Assembly (NCBI RefSeq): GCF_016908515.1
Contig: NZ_JAFBEA010000006.1
Coordinates: 186,001-250,000, forward strand
Direction: 5' to 3'
Source: Virgibacillus halotolerans
GTDB lineage: Bacteria; Bacillota; Bacilli; Bacillales; Amphibacillaceae
DNA: 64,000 nt
The notes below the pieces were generated by a model. The model was given only the letters and a program-made list of their open reading frames with translations, was not told the DNA's origin and did not search any database. Positions 24,181-32,828 of the stretch are shown here, piece after piece; position 1 is the stretch's first letter; each line of letters opens with the position of its first letter. Position numbers and translations under genes: made by a program.

Positions 24181-24651
24181 ATATAATTGGTGAAGCAGAA
24201 AGGCAATCCCTACACCGAAAAGTCCGCCAAAGAAAACTTCAATCGGCTGATGCCCCAGTAACTCTTTCAGTTCTCGGCGTTTTTGATATTCCTCTTTCTT
24301 GTTCCAATCTTTAGCACCTTCAAAAAGGGATTGAAAATCCTTAATTAACATGTTTAAAACAACGGCTTGCTCACCAGCTTGTCTACGTACACCCGTTGCA
24401 TCAAACATAATAATAATACTGAACACACAGGCAGCAGCAAAAAGGGGCGATGTGACGCCATCTATGATTCCGATACCCGTGGTTAAAGCTGTTACAGCTG
24501 CAGAATGACTGCTTGGCATCCCGCCGTTGCTAAAAGCTAAACCAGGATTAAGTTCTTTTGTGACAATCCATTTGATTGGAATTTTTATAACCTGAGCTAA
24601 AACAATTGCAGATAAGGCAGCCCATAAAGGAAAATTTAAAAAAATTTCCAT
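24178..24651 (-). CDS. yuiD: YuiD, divergent PAP2-family membrane protein (DUF212)
   Basis: A 157-residue protein with about four transmembrane helices, of the divergent PAP2 family. The phosphatase-like motif GGMPSSHSAAVTAL is present, and KRRELKELLGHQPIEVFFGGLFG contains the second histidine region. It may act on lipid or isoprenoid phosphates, but no member's reaction is established to my knowledge. It is convergent with yuiC. Confidence 0.85.
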   Translation of the reverse strand: MEIFLNFPLWAALSAIVLAQVIKIPIKWIVTKELNPGLAFSNGGMPSSHSAAVTALTTGIGIIDGVTSPLFAAACVFSIIIMFDATGVRRQAGEQAVVLNMLIKDFQSLFEGAKDWNKKEEYQKRRELKELLGHQPIEVFFGGLFGVGIAFLLHQLY

Positions 24652-24761
24652 GAATTTGTATCCGTCCTTCCTGATGAAGAGTGATCATGATCTTAACCAT
24701 CAAGTGATAGGTTGATGTTATTTTACCATAATGTGAAAGGTAAAGCACGGTGGAAAGAAGA

Positions 24762-24785
24762 ACCTTTCATGGGTTAGATGAAAGG
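24762..24785 (-). terminator. terminator of deoD
   Basis: On the minus strand ACCTTTCAT / ATGAAAGGT is followed by TCTTCTTT, just downstream of deoD. Confidence 0.55.
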
Positions 24786-24801
24786 TCTAAAGTGATTAAT
24801 A

Positions 24802-25509
24802 TTATTTAAGGGCTGCATCTAGTGCAATTTCCATCATATCGTTAAAGGTTGTTTGCCTTTCCTCTGAAGTCGTTTCTTCCCCTGTTAGGATGTGATCAGA
24901 CACTGTGAGGACAGATAAAGCCTGTCGTCCGAATTTGGCTGCCAATGTATACAAGGCAGAAGTTTCCATTTCGATTGCCAATACTTTATATTTCGCGAGC
25001 AACTCGTTAACTTCTTTCGCATTGTCACGATAAAATGTATCACTTGTAAACACATTACCAACACGTAAGTTTAAACCTTTTGCTACACCAATATCATAGG
25101 CATTTTTCAATAAATCGAAATCTGCTAAAGGTGCATAATCAATACCATTAAATACTAGCTGGTTTATTTGTGAATCAGTTGTTGATCCTTGGGCTAAAAT
25201 AACATCACGTACCTTTACATCTTTCTGAATCGCACCGCACGTACCGACGCGTATTAACTTTTTAACATCATAGCTTTGGATTAATTCATTAACGTAAATA
25301 GAGATAGAAGGCACCCCCATACCCGTTCCTTGTACAGAAATGCGTTCGCCCTTGTATGTTCCGGTAAAACCGTACATTCCACGAACCTCGTTATATTGTA
25401 TTACGTCTTCAAAAAATGTTTCTGCGATATATTTTGCCCTGAGGGGATCACCGGGTAATAATATTTTATCAGCGATGTCACCTTGTTTTGCTCCAATATG
25501 TATACTCAT
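24802..25509 (-). CDS. deoD: Purine-nucleoside phosphorylase DeoD
   Basis: A 235-residue hexameric-type purine nucleoside phosphorylase that splits (deoxy)nucleosides to base and pentose-1-phosphate. It begins [28 protein letters not shown], with the phosphate-binding GDP loop. [21 protein letters not shown] and EMETSALY (ribose contact) are present. The start ATG follows AGGAGGA. The gene appears monocistronic. Confidence 0.95.
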   Translation of the reverse strand: MSIHIGAKQGDIADKILLPGDPLRAKYIAETFFEDVIQYNEVRGMYGFTGTYKGERISVQGTGMGVPSISIYVNELIQSYDVKKLIRVGTCGAIQKDVKVRDVILAQGSTTDSQINQLVFNGIDYAPLADFDLLKNAYDIGVAKGLNLRVGNVFTSDTFYRDNAKEVNELLAKYKVLAIEMETSALYTLAAKFGRQALSVLTVSDHILTGEETTSEERQTTFNDMMEIALDAALK

Positions 25510-25793
25510 ATATGTTCCTCCTAATAAAACTTGGCTTAATCATACGCCATAGTTAGACTTTAAAAAAATATCGTTTCTTGTATTATAAAGCTGTTTACGT
25601 ATACTTTTAAGGTAACGGTACCATAATGTCTTAAATATGACAAATATATCTCAGAAATAGCAAAGAATGAGCCTTTTCTGTTTCAAAATCGTATGAAATT
25701 GTATATAATGTAAAAGAGTTCAGCTATTCACTGATGTACTAACTAAATATATAGGTACATATGAAATAAATTCGACTGAAAGGATGAATTGAA

Positions 25794-26057
25794 ATGAAAG
25801 AACAAACATTTAAAATTACTGCTGAAACAGGAGTTCATGCTCGTCCAGCTACATTGTTGGTAAATAAGGCAGGACAATATGAATCAGAGGTTGAGGTTTC
25901 TTACAATGACAAAAAGGTAAACCTTAAATCGATTATGGGTGTTATGTCATTAGGAATTCCAAATGGCGCAGAGATTACAATTACTGCAACAGGCGGCGAT
26001 GAAGAAGATGCACTTAAAGGTGTATCAGAAGTTATTAAAGAGCATTTAGGAGAATAA
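25794..26057 (+). CDS. ptsH: HPr phosphocarrier protein
   Basis: An 87-residue PTS phosphocarrier. His15 in TGVHARPAT is the phosphorylation site for enzyme I. Ser46 in NLKSIMGVMS is the HPr kinase target needed for CcpA-dependent catabolite repression. Because position 15 is His and not Gln, this is HPr and not Crh. No ptsI follows; a terminator closes the gene after 8 nt and the next gene is convergent. Confidence 0.93.
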   Translation: MKEQTFKITAETGVHARPATLLVNKAGQYESEVEVSYNDKKVNLKSIMGVMSLGIPNGAEITITATGGDEEDALKGVSEVIKEHLGE

Positions 26058-26064
26058 GTAGGTG

Positions 26065-26101
26065 AAAGCTAGAGTATTAAATACCTCTAGCTTTTTATTT
26101 T
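26065..26101. terminator. bidirectional terminator ptsH/kapB
   Basis: The stem AAAGCTAGAG / CTCTAGCTTT with a T-run on the plus side lies between convergent ptsH and kapB. Confidence 0.85.
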
Positions 26102-26479
26102 TCGATAAGGCCCCGCTTCGAGTTCTGTTAATTTCTGTAAGGCAGCATGATTATATGCTGTATCTTCAGCAGAAAGTTTATCTTTATATAGCGCTATAGC
26201 CTGCTGTAATGATTGAGCGTAATCTGGAACTTGTCCGTCGAACGGATGGACTGCCGCTTTTTTGACATTCATTTTTTCATGGTTGGCTAAAGCCTTTCTT
26301 GCATGGAAAAATACATCTTCAACGGCGCCATAATTATGAATATCTCCTTGTAATGGGTGTTTCTGAACAGCCAATACCTCAACTAAGTAACGGTCACCCC
26401 GATCCTCCTTTACTTCTCCGATATAGGTTCCGGAATTATAGTGCGCACGCACGATTTCCCCAATAGTAACCTCTGCCAT
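26087..26479 (-). CDS. kapB: Kinase-associated protein KapB
   Basis: A 130-residue protein of the KapB family, needed in B. subtilis for the sporulation kinase KinB to feed the Spo0A phosphorelay. The SH3-like N-terminal half has GEIVRAHYNSGTYIGEV and VLAVQKHPLQGDIHNY, then FFHARKALA. ATG 26479 with GGGGG upstream is preferred over the frame opening at 26533. No kinB gene lies between kapB and patB, where it sits in B. subtilis. Confidence 0.88.
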   Translation of the reverse strand: MAEVTIGEIVRAHYNSGTYIGEVKEDRGDRYLVEVLAVQKHPLQGDIHNYGAVEDVFFHARKALANHEKMNVKKAAVHPFDGQVPDYAQSLQQAIALYKDKLSAEDTAYNHAALQKLTELEAGPYRKIKS

Positions 26480-26599
26480 GTCATCAACCCCCTTATAGGT
26501 ATTGTCGCAAAAATGTAACAGATTAGCGAACATTTACTATCCATTGTTTAGTAAGCAGGAAAACTTTGTTATAATGTAAGTAGAAGGACGTGAGCGACC

Positions 26600-26806
26600 A
26601 TGATGGAATTCCTTTATTTCCCAGAGGATAAAACAGAATATATCCCAGCAATCATTACATTGGTAATTTTTATGATAATGGCAGCAATAGCCATGTATTG
26701 GGTTATAAAAAGGTCTAAAAAGGAAGAAGAAACATTTAACGAAAAATATCATCAAGGTGAATATAAAATCAAAGAAGAAACACAGCATACTGATAAAAGT
26801 AAATAA
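26600..26806 (+). CDS. small single-pass membrane protein, unknown
   Basis: A 68-residue protein. An N-terminal acidic stretch is followed by one transmembrane helix (AIITLVIFMIMAAIAMYWVI), then KRSKKEEE and a charged, mostly cytoplasmic tail. AAGGACGTGA precedes the start. I do not recognise a family. It lies divergently from kapB and upstream of the SodC-like gene. The TM-plus-charged-tail design fits a small regulator or assembly factor, but nothing specific can be said. Confidence 0.6.
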   Translation: MMEFLYFPEDKTEYIPAIITLVIFMIMAAIAMYWVIKRSKKEEETFNEKYHQGEYKIKEETQHTDKSK

Positions 26807-26909
26807 GTAACGATTCCTCCAAGGCATTGGGGGATTTTTGTTTTTAGGTTTATCCATCGGGCATGTTGTGGATACTAAGCAATAACAACATGAAAAAGGA
26901 GAAACCAAT

Positions 26910-27482
26910 ATGCGGTTACTTTCTATCTTTCTTATCTTAATATTAGTTTCCTGTCAAAATCACACACCATCAGCCAAAACCATAGACATGTATAATGCGG
27001 CAGGGGATATGGTTGGTACGGCAAAATTGACAGAGCAGTCTGAAGGCGTAAAAGTGGAGATCAAAGTTGAAAATTTAACACCTGGATTTCATGGAATTCA
27101 TGTCCATGAGTTTCCGAAATGTAAAGCACCTGATTTTAAAAGTGCCGGTAATCACTTTAATCCCGAAGGAAAGGAACATGGCCTGATGCATCCAGAGGGG
27201 GCACATTTAGGGGATATGCCGAATGTTGAAGCAGATGAAAGTGGACTTGTTGACGGGGAAATAATCATACCAGAGGCAACGCTACTTGATGGCAATAAAT
27301 CGATCGTACAAAAAGGCACAGCACTTATCATTGATGAGGACAAAGATGATGGTGTGACGCAACCCAGTGGAAATACAGGTGCCCGTATTTTATGTGGTGA
27401 AATAAAACCGGAATCTGAGGAAAAGGCAAAAGAATCACCAACAGACCCAACAGATACGGAAGATCAAGAGGAGGAAGATTAA
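26910..27482 (+). CDS. sodC: SodC-like Cu/Zn superoxide dismutase-fold lipoprotein with altered copper site
   Basis: A 190-residue lipoprotein; the lipobox is LVSC with Cys15. The Cu/Zn-SOD fold is clear: HGIHVHEF (copper ligands His64 and His66), GNHFNP (bridging His82), HLGD (zinc ligands His99 and Asp102), and a disulphide pair at Cys71 and the Cys in ARILCGEI. The last copper ligand, normally His in VVHExxDD, is Asp142 here (LIIDEDKDD). B. subtilis YojM is also known to lack copper ligands, so catalysis is doubtful. The C-terminal 30 residues are strongly acidic (DTEDQEEED). Confidence 0.85.
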   Translation: MRLLSIFLILILVSCQNHTPSAKTIDMYNAAGDMVGTAKLTEQSEGVKVEIKVENLTPGFHGIHVHEFPKCKAPDFKSAGNHFNPEGKEHGLMHPEGAHLGDMPNVEADESGLVDGEIIIPEATLLDGNKSIVQKGTALIIDEDKDDGVTQPSGNTGARILCGEIKPESEEKAKESPTDPTDTEDQEEED

Positions 27483-27510
27483 AAAACGATCTTAATTAAG
27501 ATCGTTTTCA
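27483..27510 (+). terminator. terminator of sodC-like gene
   Basis: The palindrome AAACGATCTTAATTAAGATCGTTT is followed by T, immediately after the stop codon. Confidence 0.75.
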
Positions 27511-27539
27511 CCAAGCCTAACCTATACGTTTCTGTATGC

Positions 27540-27620
27540 GTTATTTTTATCGCAGTTTGGGGTGCAGTAAAACTCCTACTAAATAAAGTCTCACCTTATT
27601 TGCATAGCATGTACGTTGCA
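27540..27620. repeat. short relic related to the 21.1-kb palindrome
   Basis: CGCAGTTTGGGGTGCAGTAA matches the left arm at 21140 (CGCAGTTTGGCGGGCAGTAA) with two differences. The complementary right arm is missing. Confidence 0.45.
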
Positions 27621-27636
27621 GGTGTAATGAAGGTTC

Positions 27637-27666
27637 AGGAAGGATGTATTATCCGCCTGAACCTTT
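27637..27666 (-). terminator. hairpin downstream of patB
   Basis: AAGGTTCAGG / CCTGAACCTT lies 8 bp beyond the patB stop. The T-run on the minus strand is poor. Confidence 0.5.
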
Positions 27667-27673
27667 GTTTCTT

Positions 27674-28843
27674 CTATCTATTGCTAACAGCATCAATGAT
27701 TCGGTTAACGCCTTCCTCTAATGTTACTCTTGGACAGGCGATATTCATTCGCATAAACTGTTTACCTTCATCACCATAAGCAATTCCTGGATTGAGACCC
27801 ACTTTAGCTTTTTGAATCATAAAGTTTTTCAGTTCTTCGTCATCCATGTTCAACTCGCTACAATCAATCCATAATAAATACGTACCTTCAGATTGAATTA
27901 CTTTTAATTCTTTTGCATGGGCTGCAAACATCTCAGATACGTATTTTTGATGATCTTCAAGAACGGTTAATAGTTCATCAAGCCAAGCTCCACCGTGCAC
28001 GTATGCAGCTTCTAATGCCGTATTTCCCATTGCATTCAGTCCGCCAATGCCTTGCTTGCTAAATAGCGTATTTAATTTTTTTCGTTTTTCTTCATTGGTC
28101 GTTACGATAAATGAAGCATCTAGTCCCGCTAAGTTAAACGTCTTTGATGGAGCCATACAGGTAATCGTTTTATCAGCAACTTCATCGGAGATTGTTGCAA
28201 TCGGAATCTGGTGCTGTCCTTTAAATACAAGGTCACCATGAATTTCATCAGATAAAATTAATACATCATATTTTAAGCAGAGTCTGGCAATCTCACTTAA
28301 TTCATCATGCGTCCAAACCCGTCCAACCGGATTGTGTGGAGAACAGAAGATAAATGCCTTCACACCTTGCTTCAACTTTTCCTCAAAATCGGCAAAATCG
28401 ATTGTATAGGATTGATTTTCATACACTAATGGATTTTTAACAATTTCTCTGTCATGCTGTTTGATCACATTATAAAAGGGTGTATATACAGGAGTTTGAA
28501 TCAAAATTTTATCTTTTGGTTCTGTAAATGCCTGAACAGCCATGTGTAAGCTTGTTACAACACCAGGACTGAATGATAACCAATCCGGGTCAATCGTCCA
28601 GTTTTGACGATGCTTTACCCAGTTGATAACCGCACCTTTGACATCTTCATCAATAACGGTATAGCCATAGATACCGTGTTCTGCCCGTTTTACTAATGCA
28701 TCATTCACTGCTGCTGGGGCTTTAAAGTCCATATCTGCAACCCACATTGGTAAAACATCCGTTGATTGAAAAACAGGCTCCAGATTATCCCACTTTACGG
28801 ATCGTGTGTTTTTTCTGTCATGTAATACATCAAATATACTCAT
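27674..28843 (-). CDS. patB: Cystathionine beta-lyase PatB/MalY family
   Basis: A fold-type I PLP enzyme of 389 residues that cleaves C-S bonds of cystathionine and cysteine conjugates. The family N-terminus is SVKWDN, followed by LPMWVADMDF. The Asp/Tyr region is LILSDEIHGDLVF, the PLP Lys is in APSKTFNLAGL, and the C-terminal Arg is in FMRMNIACPR. ATG 28843 follows AAGGAGG; the long open frame upstream to 28933 runs over the neighbouring terminator and is not used. Confidence 0.9.
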   Translation of the reverse strand: MSIFDVLHDRKNTRSVKWDNLEPVFQSTDVLPMWVADMDFKAPAAVNDALVKRAEHGIYGYTVIDEDVKGAVINWVKHRQNWTIDPDWLSFSPGVVTSLHMAVQAFTEPKDKILIQTPVYTPFYNVIKQHDREIVKNPLVYENQSYTIDFADFEEKLKQGVKAFIFCSPHNPVGRVWTHDELSEIARLCLKYDVLILSDEIHGDLVFKGQHQIPIATISDEVADKTITCMAPSKTFNLAGLDASFIVTTNEEKRKKLNTLFSKQGIGGLNAMGNTALEAAYVHGGAWLDELLTVLEDHQKYVSEMFAAHAKELKVIQSEGTYLLWIDCSELNMDDEELKNFMIQKAKVGLNPGIAYGDEGKQFMRMNIACPRVTLEEGVNRIIDAVSNR

Positions 28844-28918
28844 ACTTTTCCTCCTTGTGCGTTCGACAATCCTATTATAACAAAGATTAATAAAAGTGCA
28901 TGGGAAGCTGTTTAGGGA

Positions 28919-28955
28919 AATAAAAAAAAGCAAAGCGTTTTAACGCCTTGCTTAC
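28919..28955 (-). terminator. terminator of pgi
   Basis: On the minus strand GCAAGGCGTTAAAACGCTTTGC is followed by TTTTTTTT. Confidence 0.85.
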
Positions 28956-29041
28956 AGGGGGAATACGAGAAAGTCTTACATTGATAGTATTACCCGTATG
29001 GAAAAATTATAAACACAACTTGGAAAAACTTTGAAAAAAGA

Positions 29042-30388
29042 TTATAATCTTTTTTCTAATGCTTCTTTTTCTTCTTCAAATCCAGGTTTACCAAGTAGGG
29101 CAAACATATTTTTCTTATACGCTTCTACACCAGGTTGGTCAAAAGGATTCACACCTAATAAATAACCACTGATGGCACATGCCTTTTCGAAAAAGTAAAC
29201 AAGATAGCCAAATGTATAGGCATCCAGTTTAGGCACTTCAACAATTAAATTAGGAACATCCCCATCTGTATGCGCGAGTAAAGTACCCTGGAAAGCTTTA
29301 TCATTAATTTCCTGCAGTGTTTTTCCAGCTAAATAGTTAAGTCCGTCCGAATTGCCTTCATCTAATTCTACTGTGATATCCTTTTTGGATTGATTCACAT
29401 GTAAAACTGTTTCAAACAGATCGCGGCGTCCGTCTTGAACGTATTGTCCGAGCGAATGAAGGTCTGTTGAAAAGTTAGCAGAAGATGGATAAATCCCTTT
29501 TTGGTCCTTTCCTTCACTTTCGCCAAATAATTGCTTCCACCATTCTGCAAAATATTGCAGGTTAGGTTCATAATTAATCAGCATTTCAATTGTTTTTCCT
29601 TTATTATATAAAACATTTCTTACAGCCGCATATTGATATGCCGGATTTTTATCAAGTGCAGGTTCTGCTAAATCATCCATGGCAGCTTGTGCACCCTGCA
29701 TCATATCATCAATGGAAATACCACTTGCTGCAATTGGTAATAAACCGACAGCAGTTAATACAGAATAACGTCCACCAACATCGTCTGGGATGACAAATGT
29801 TTCATATCCAGCTTCATCTGCAACCGTTTTTAATGCACCTTTTTCCTTGTCGGTTGTTGCATAAATGCGTTTTTTAGCTTCTTCTACACCATATTTATCT
29901 TCTAGATATTTCTTGAAGATACGAAAGGCAATCGCTGGTTCAGTAGTTGTCCCACTTTTTGAAATGACATTAACCGACACATCTTTATTTTCCAACACCT
30001 CAAATAGCTCATTCATGTAGGTGGAGCTCATGTGATGACCAACAAAAATGATTTGTGGGGCTTTCCTTGCCTCTTTAGAAAGCAAGTTTTGGAAGGAATG
30101 ATTTAGCATTTCCAGTGCAGCACGTGCACCTAAATAAGACCCACCGATACCAATGACAAGTAGGACATCAGAATCCTGTCTGATTTTTTCTGCACTTGCT
30201 TTTATACGGGAAAACTCTTCTTTGTCATAAGATTTAGGTAAGTCAATCCATCCTAAATAATCGTTTCCAATTCCGGTTTTCTGATGTAGCGCATCGTGTG
30301 CGGTTTGGACAAAACCTTGCAAATTATCCAGTTCCTGTTGATTGAAAAAGGCAAGCGCCTTATCATACGTAAATGAAACATGTGTCAT
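29042..30388 (-). CDS. pgi: Glucose-6-phosphate isomerase
   Basis: A 448-residue glycolytic isomerase converting glucose-6-P and fructose-6-P. The signature segments are [41 protein letters not shown] and [13 protein letters not shown]. The length is normal for Gram-positive Pgi. The start ATG follows AGGAGGATAAC. It is flanked by yugI, as in B. subtilis. Confidence 0.96.
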   Translation of the reverse strand: MTHVSFTYDKALAFFNQQELDNLQGFVQTAHDALHQKTGIGNDYLGWIDLPKSYDKEEFSRIKASAEKIRQDSDVLLVIGIGGSYLGARAALEMLNHSFQNLLSKEARKAPQIIFVGHHMSSTYMNELFEVLENKDVSVNVISKSGTTTEPAIAFRIFKKYLEDKYGVEEAKKRIYATTDKEKGALKTVADEAGYETFVIPDDVGGRYSVLTAVGLLPIAASGISIDDMMQGAQAAMDDLAEPALDKNPAYQYAAVRNVLYNKGKTIEMLINYEPNLQYFAEWWKQLFGESEGKDQKGIYPSSANFSTDLHSLGQYVQDGRRDLFETVLHVNQSKKDITVELDEGNSDGLNYLAGKTLQEINDKAFQGTLLAHTDGDVPNLIVEVPKLDAYTFGYLVYFFEKACAISGYLLGVNPFDQPGVEAYKKNMFALLGKPGFEEEKEALEKRL

Positions 30389-30473
30389 TGTTATCCTCCT
30401 ATGTAAACTAAACTTATTTACACTTTACATTACCCATTTTAGTGTGTTAAAGCAAGAAAAAAATATTAAAAAA

Positions 30474-30519
30474 AGGTAAACATTGGATTGTCCTGTTTGA
30501 CAGGCACCAAAATTTACCT
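30474..30519 (-). terminator. terminator of yugI
   Basis: On the minus strand GGTAAATTTTGGTGCCTGTC / GACAGGAC..GTTTACC forms a bulged stem followed by TTTTTTT. Confidence 0.6.
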
Positions 30520-30525
30520 TCTTTC

Positions 30526-30912
30526 TTACTTCTTAAATGTACCTTCACGCGCTTCCGATTGTTCAATCCATTGTTCAAGTTTGTCTTTTAATGTATTGAA
30601 TCCAGAAGCATCGTCTTCCTGTTGTTTTACAGGATTACTTTTTTGCGGTTTTGCAGTTTTCTTTGGTGCTTCCTCAGTCGCACGAATAGATAATGATACT
30701 TTATTATTCGCTTCATCCACCTTGAGCACTTTTACTTTTACTTCATCTCCGACTGTTAAATGTTCGTTAATGTCTTTGACATAGCCATGTGTAACTTCAG
30801 AAATATGAACCAACCCTTGAATTTCATCGTTTAAAGCAACAAAAGCACCATACGGTTGAATCCCTGTTACTTTACCATCTAAAACTTGGCCGGTCTCAAT
30901 TTTGTCTGTCAT
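30526..30912 (-). CDS. yugI: S1 RNA-binding domain protein YugI (general stress protein 13)
   Basis: A 128-residue protein. The S1 domain (residues about 5-75) has GQVLDGKVTGIQPYGAFVAL and GLVHISEVTHGYVKDINEHL. A charged linker is followed by a C-terminal FNTLKDKLEQWIEQS helix typical of YugI/GSP13. It probably binds ribosomes or mRNA. ATG 30912 follows AGGAG and is preferred to the TTG at 30921. Confidence 0.9.
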   Translation of the reverse strand: MTDKIETGQVLDGKVTGIQPYGAFVALNDEIQGLVHISEVTHGYVKDINEHLTVGDEVKVKVLKVDEANNKVSLSIRATEEAPKKTAKPQKSNPVKQQEDDASGFNTLKDKLEQWIEQSEAREGTFKK

Positions 30913-31013
30913 GCTGAACAACTCCTATACCATTTTCGATTCTTTTTACACAATATAATATTTTACCACAATTTTTATCATCTAGCAAAATAAACAATAG
31001 TTATTGTCAGTGT

Positions 31014-32012
31014 TTACCAGTTAGAAAGTGTGACAAAGATATCACCCTTTTTTAAAATAAAGTCTGCAGGTGGATTTACTTTATATTGTTGATCGCGAAT
31101 CAGACCTAAAAGCAGGTGATGCTTTTTTAGAAGTGTTCCTGAAGCGGTTAAGAATGTTTGCCCCTCAAATTCCTCTGATAGAATCGTATGAAAAAATTGC
31201 TGGTTACCTAATATTTGCAAGATATCTTCAAAGGGTGTGGCCGTTTTTGTGTGTGACAGTTCATGAAAAAATAAAGCACTCATAAAGTCATTCGATCGAA
31301 TAATAGTAGAAGCACCGGCACGTAAGGCATTTTCAATTTGTGTTTTTGCTAAGATTTCGGCTACAATCTGAATGTCCTCGTTATTCCCCCTAATTGCCAC
31401 GGTAGTGAGGATTGTATAGATGTCTGCTTCCCGCTCCTTTTTAGTAATATTTGCAGTGATCAGTACCCTTTCGGCCTGAGCAATATTAGCCCGCCTTAAG
31501 ATTTCATCTTCGGTTGCATCTCCGTGGATGAAGTGTACCGGATATTGTTGGAAGGTAATATGTTGTAAGGTATGATCAATTAAAACAATTTTCATATTTG
31601 GATCGACATCTACAATCATATTGATTAATTGTTTGGAGCGTTCGTTCCATCCGATAATGATCACGTGGCGCGCTCCTTTAAAGGCGAGCTTACCGAATTC
31701 CAAATCTTTTTCATGCTTCATGGTAGCTGCGGATAAAGAAGTGATGTAGAAGGCTAAAAACCCCCCACCAGTCAGAATGAGCAGAATGCCGATGACTCTA
31801 CCTACCACCGTTAGTGGTATGAAATCGCCATATCCTACAGTTGCACCTGTTACAAATGCCCACCATACACCGTCAAAAATAGTGGGAAATTGCTTTGGTT
31901 CGATAAAATGGATGACACTTCCGAAAAAGAGCATAATTAGAAAAACAATGAATAGCAATCTGATTACAATAGGAATACGGAAATAAATCCGCTTTACGAG
32001 TTTGATCGTCAT
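31014..32012 (-). CDS. yugO: Potassium channel YugO (ion channel + TrkA-N/RCK)
   Basis: A 332-residue K+ channel. Two transmembrane helices flank a pore loop with the selectivity filter TVGYGD. A cytoplasmic RCK domain follows, with the nucleotide-binding pattern HVIIIGWNERSKQLI and IHGDATEDEIL. In B. subtilis YugO mediates potassium release in biofilms. ATG 32012 follows AGGTGAG. Confidence 0.92.
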   Translation of the reverse strand: MTIKLVKRIYFRIPIVIRLLFIVFLIMLFFGSVIHFIEPKQFPTIFDGVWWAFVTGATVGYGDFIPLTVVGRVIGILLILTGGGFLAFYITSLSAATMKHEKDLEFGKLAFKGARHVIIIGWNERSKQLINMIVDVDPNMKIVLIDHTLQHITFQQYPVHFIHGDATEDEILRRANIAQAERVLITANITKKEREADIYTILTTVAIRGNNEDIQIVAEILAKTQIENALRAGASTIIRSNDFMSALFFHELSHTKTATPFEDILQILGNQQFFHTILSEEFEGQTFLTASGTLLKKHHLLLGLIRDQQYKVNPPADFILKKGDIFVTLSNW

Positions 32013-32081
32013 TTTCTCACCTGACATTCGATGTTTTATTTGCAGTATTGCCTAAGATCTCAGTAGGTTATACTATGTGAG

Positions 32082-32117
32082 AAGCGAAGAAGCTGACAGG
32101 TGTCTGTCAGCTTCTTC
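32082..32117. terminator. perfect 16-bp hairpin downstream of thioredoxin-like gene
   Basis: GCGAAGAAGCTGACAG / CTGTCAGCTTCTTCGC with a 4-nt loop. There is no good T-run on either side, so it may act as a 3' stabiliser as well as a terminator. Confidence 0.65.
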
Positions 32118-32128
32118 GCGAATAGCCA

Positions 32129-32683
32129 TTAAATATCTTGTAATGTTTGCTTCAAACTCATATACACGTCATCCCAAAACGCTGTATTGCTACGGTACGA
32201 TTTCATCATAAACAAAATCATTTCATTAAATTTCACCTTGTAATCAGCTGTATCCTTGGCGGGCAATTTTTTATTAGCGCCATCAACAAATTGCTGGATT
32301 TTTTTAGTACGAGGACCCCATTTTGCTACCTCATTTCCGTTTTCGTCGATAAAAACAAAGATGGGGATGGAGCGGGACTTCCCGTTTGTTAAATACTGAT
32401 CCATTAATTCTAAGTTTTGGTCACGAAGCAGCATGCGAACATTGATGTTTGATACTTCTGCAAGTCGTAGAAGGATAGGGATATTTAACATCGCATCTCC
32501 ACACCAATCTTCTGTTAGCACAATGACGCGAAGCTGTTTATCCTTTATTTCATCGAAAAGTTCTTTTTCATCCGGTATTTTAAAATTGTCGTAAATGTGC
32601 AGCAAATTTTCTTTGTGTTTATCCATTGATTCAATATACGTATCAGGGGACATTGCTTTTTCATACCAGTCGTTTAAATTCAT
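32129..32683 (-). CDS. Thioredoxin-family protein with WCGDA motif
   Basis: A 184-residue thioredoxin-fold protein. The active-site region is LTEDWCGDAMLNIPIL, where CxxC is replaced by CGDA, leaving a single cysteine. The cis-proline is in SRSIPIFVFID. It therefore cannot work as a normal dithiol oxidoreductase. Related WCGDx proteins occur in many Bacillaceae with unknown function. The start lies downstream of a weak GGAG. Confidence 0.75.
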   Translation of the reverse strand: MNLNDWYEKAMSPDTYIESMDKHKENLLHIYDNFKIPDEKELFDEIKDKQLRVIVLTEDWCGDAMLNIPILLRLAEVSNINVRMLLRDQNLELMDQYLTNGKSRSIPIFVFIDENGNEVAKWGPRTKKIQQFVDGANKKLPAKDTADYKVKFNEMILFMMKSYRSNTAFWDDVYMSLKQTLQDI

Positions 32684-32828
32684 TTATTATCGCTCCTCTA
32701 TTCCTGTTCACTTTATGTTAAAGTTTACCCATTATCGTTGCACAGGTAAACAAATGTGCTCTTGTTATTAATTTTAACGTGATTGGCGTATAATTTGCAT
32801 GAGATACAGTTTAGAGGAGGATAATGAA

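Noticed and set aside
25794-26057. Crh instead of HPr
   Set aside because: Position 15 is His, the phosphorylation site lacking in Crh.
26537-26908. 123-residue minus-strand ORF near kapB
   Set aside because: It is an antisense shadow of the small membrane protein gene with Phe/Cys-rich low-complexity content and no start signals.
28844-28933. Longer N-terminus of PatB
   Set aside because: The extension reads across the pgi terminator and the strong AAGGAGG lies before the internal ATG.
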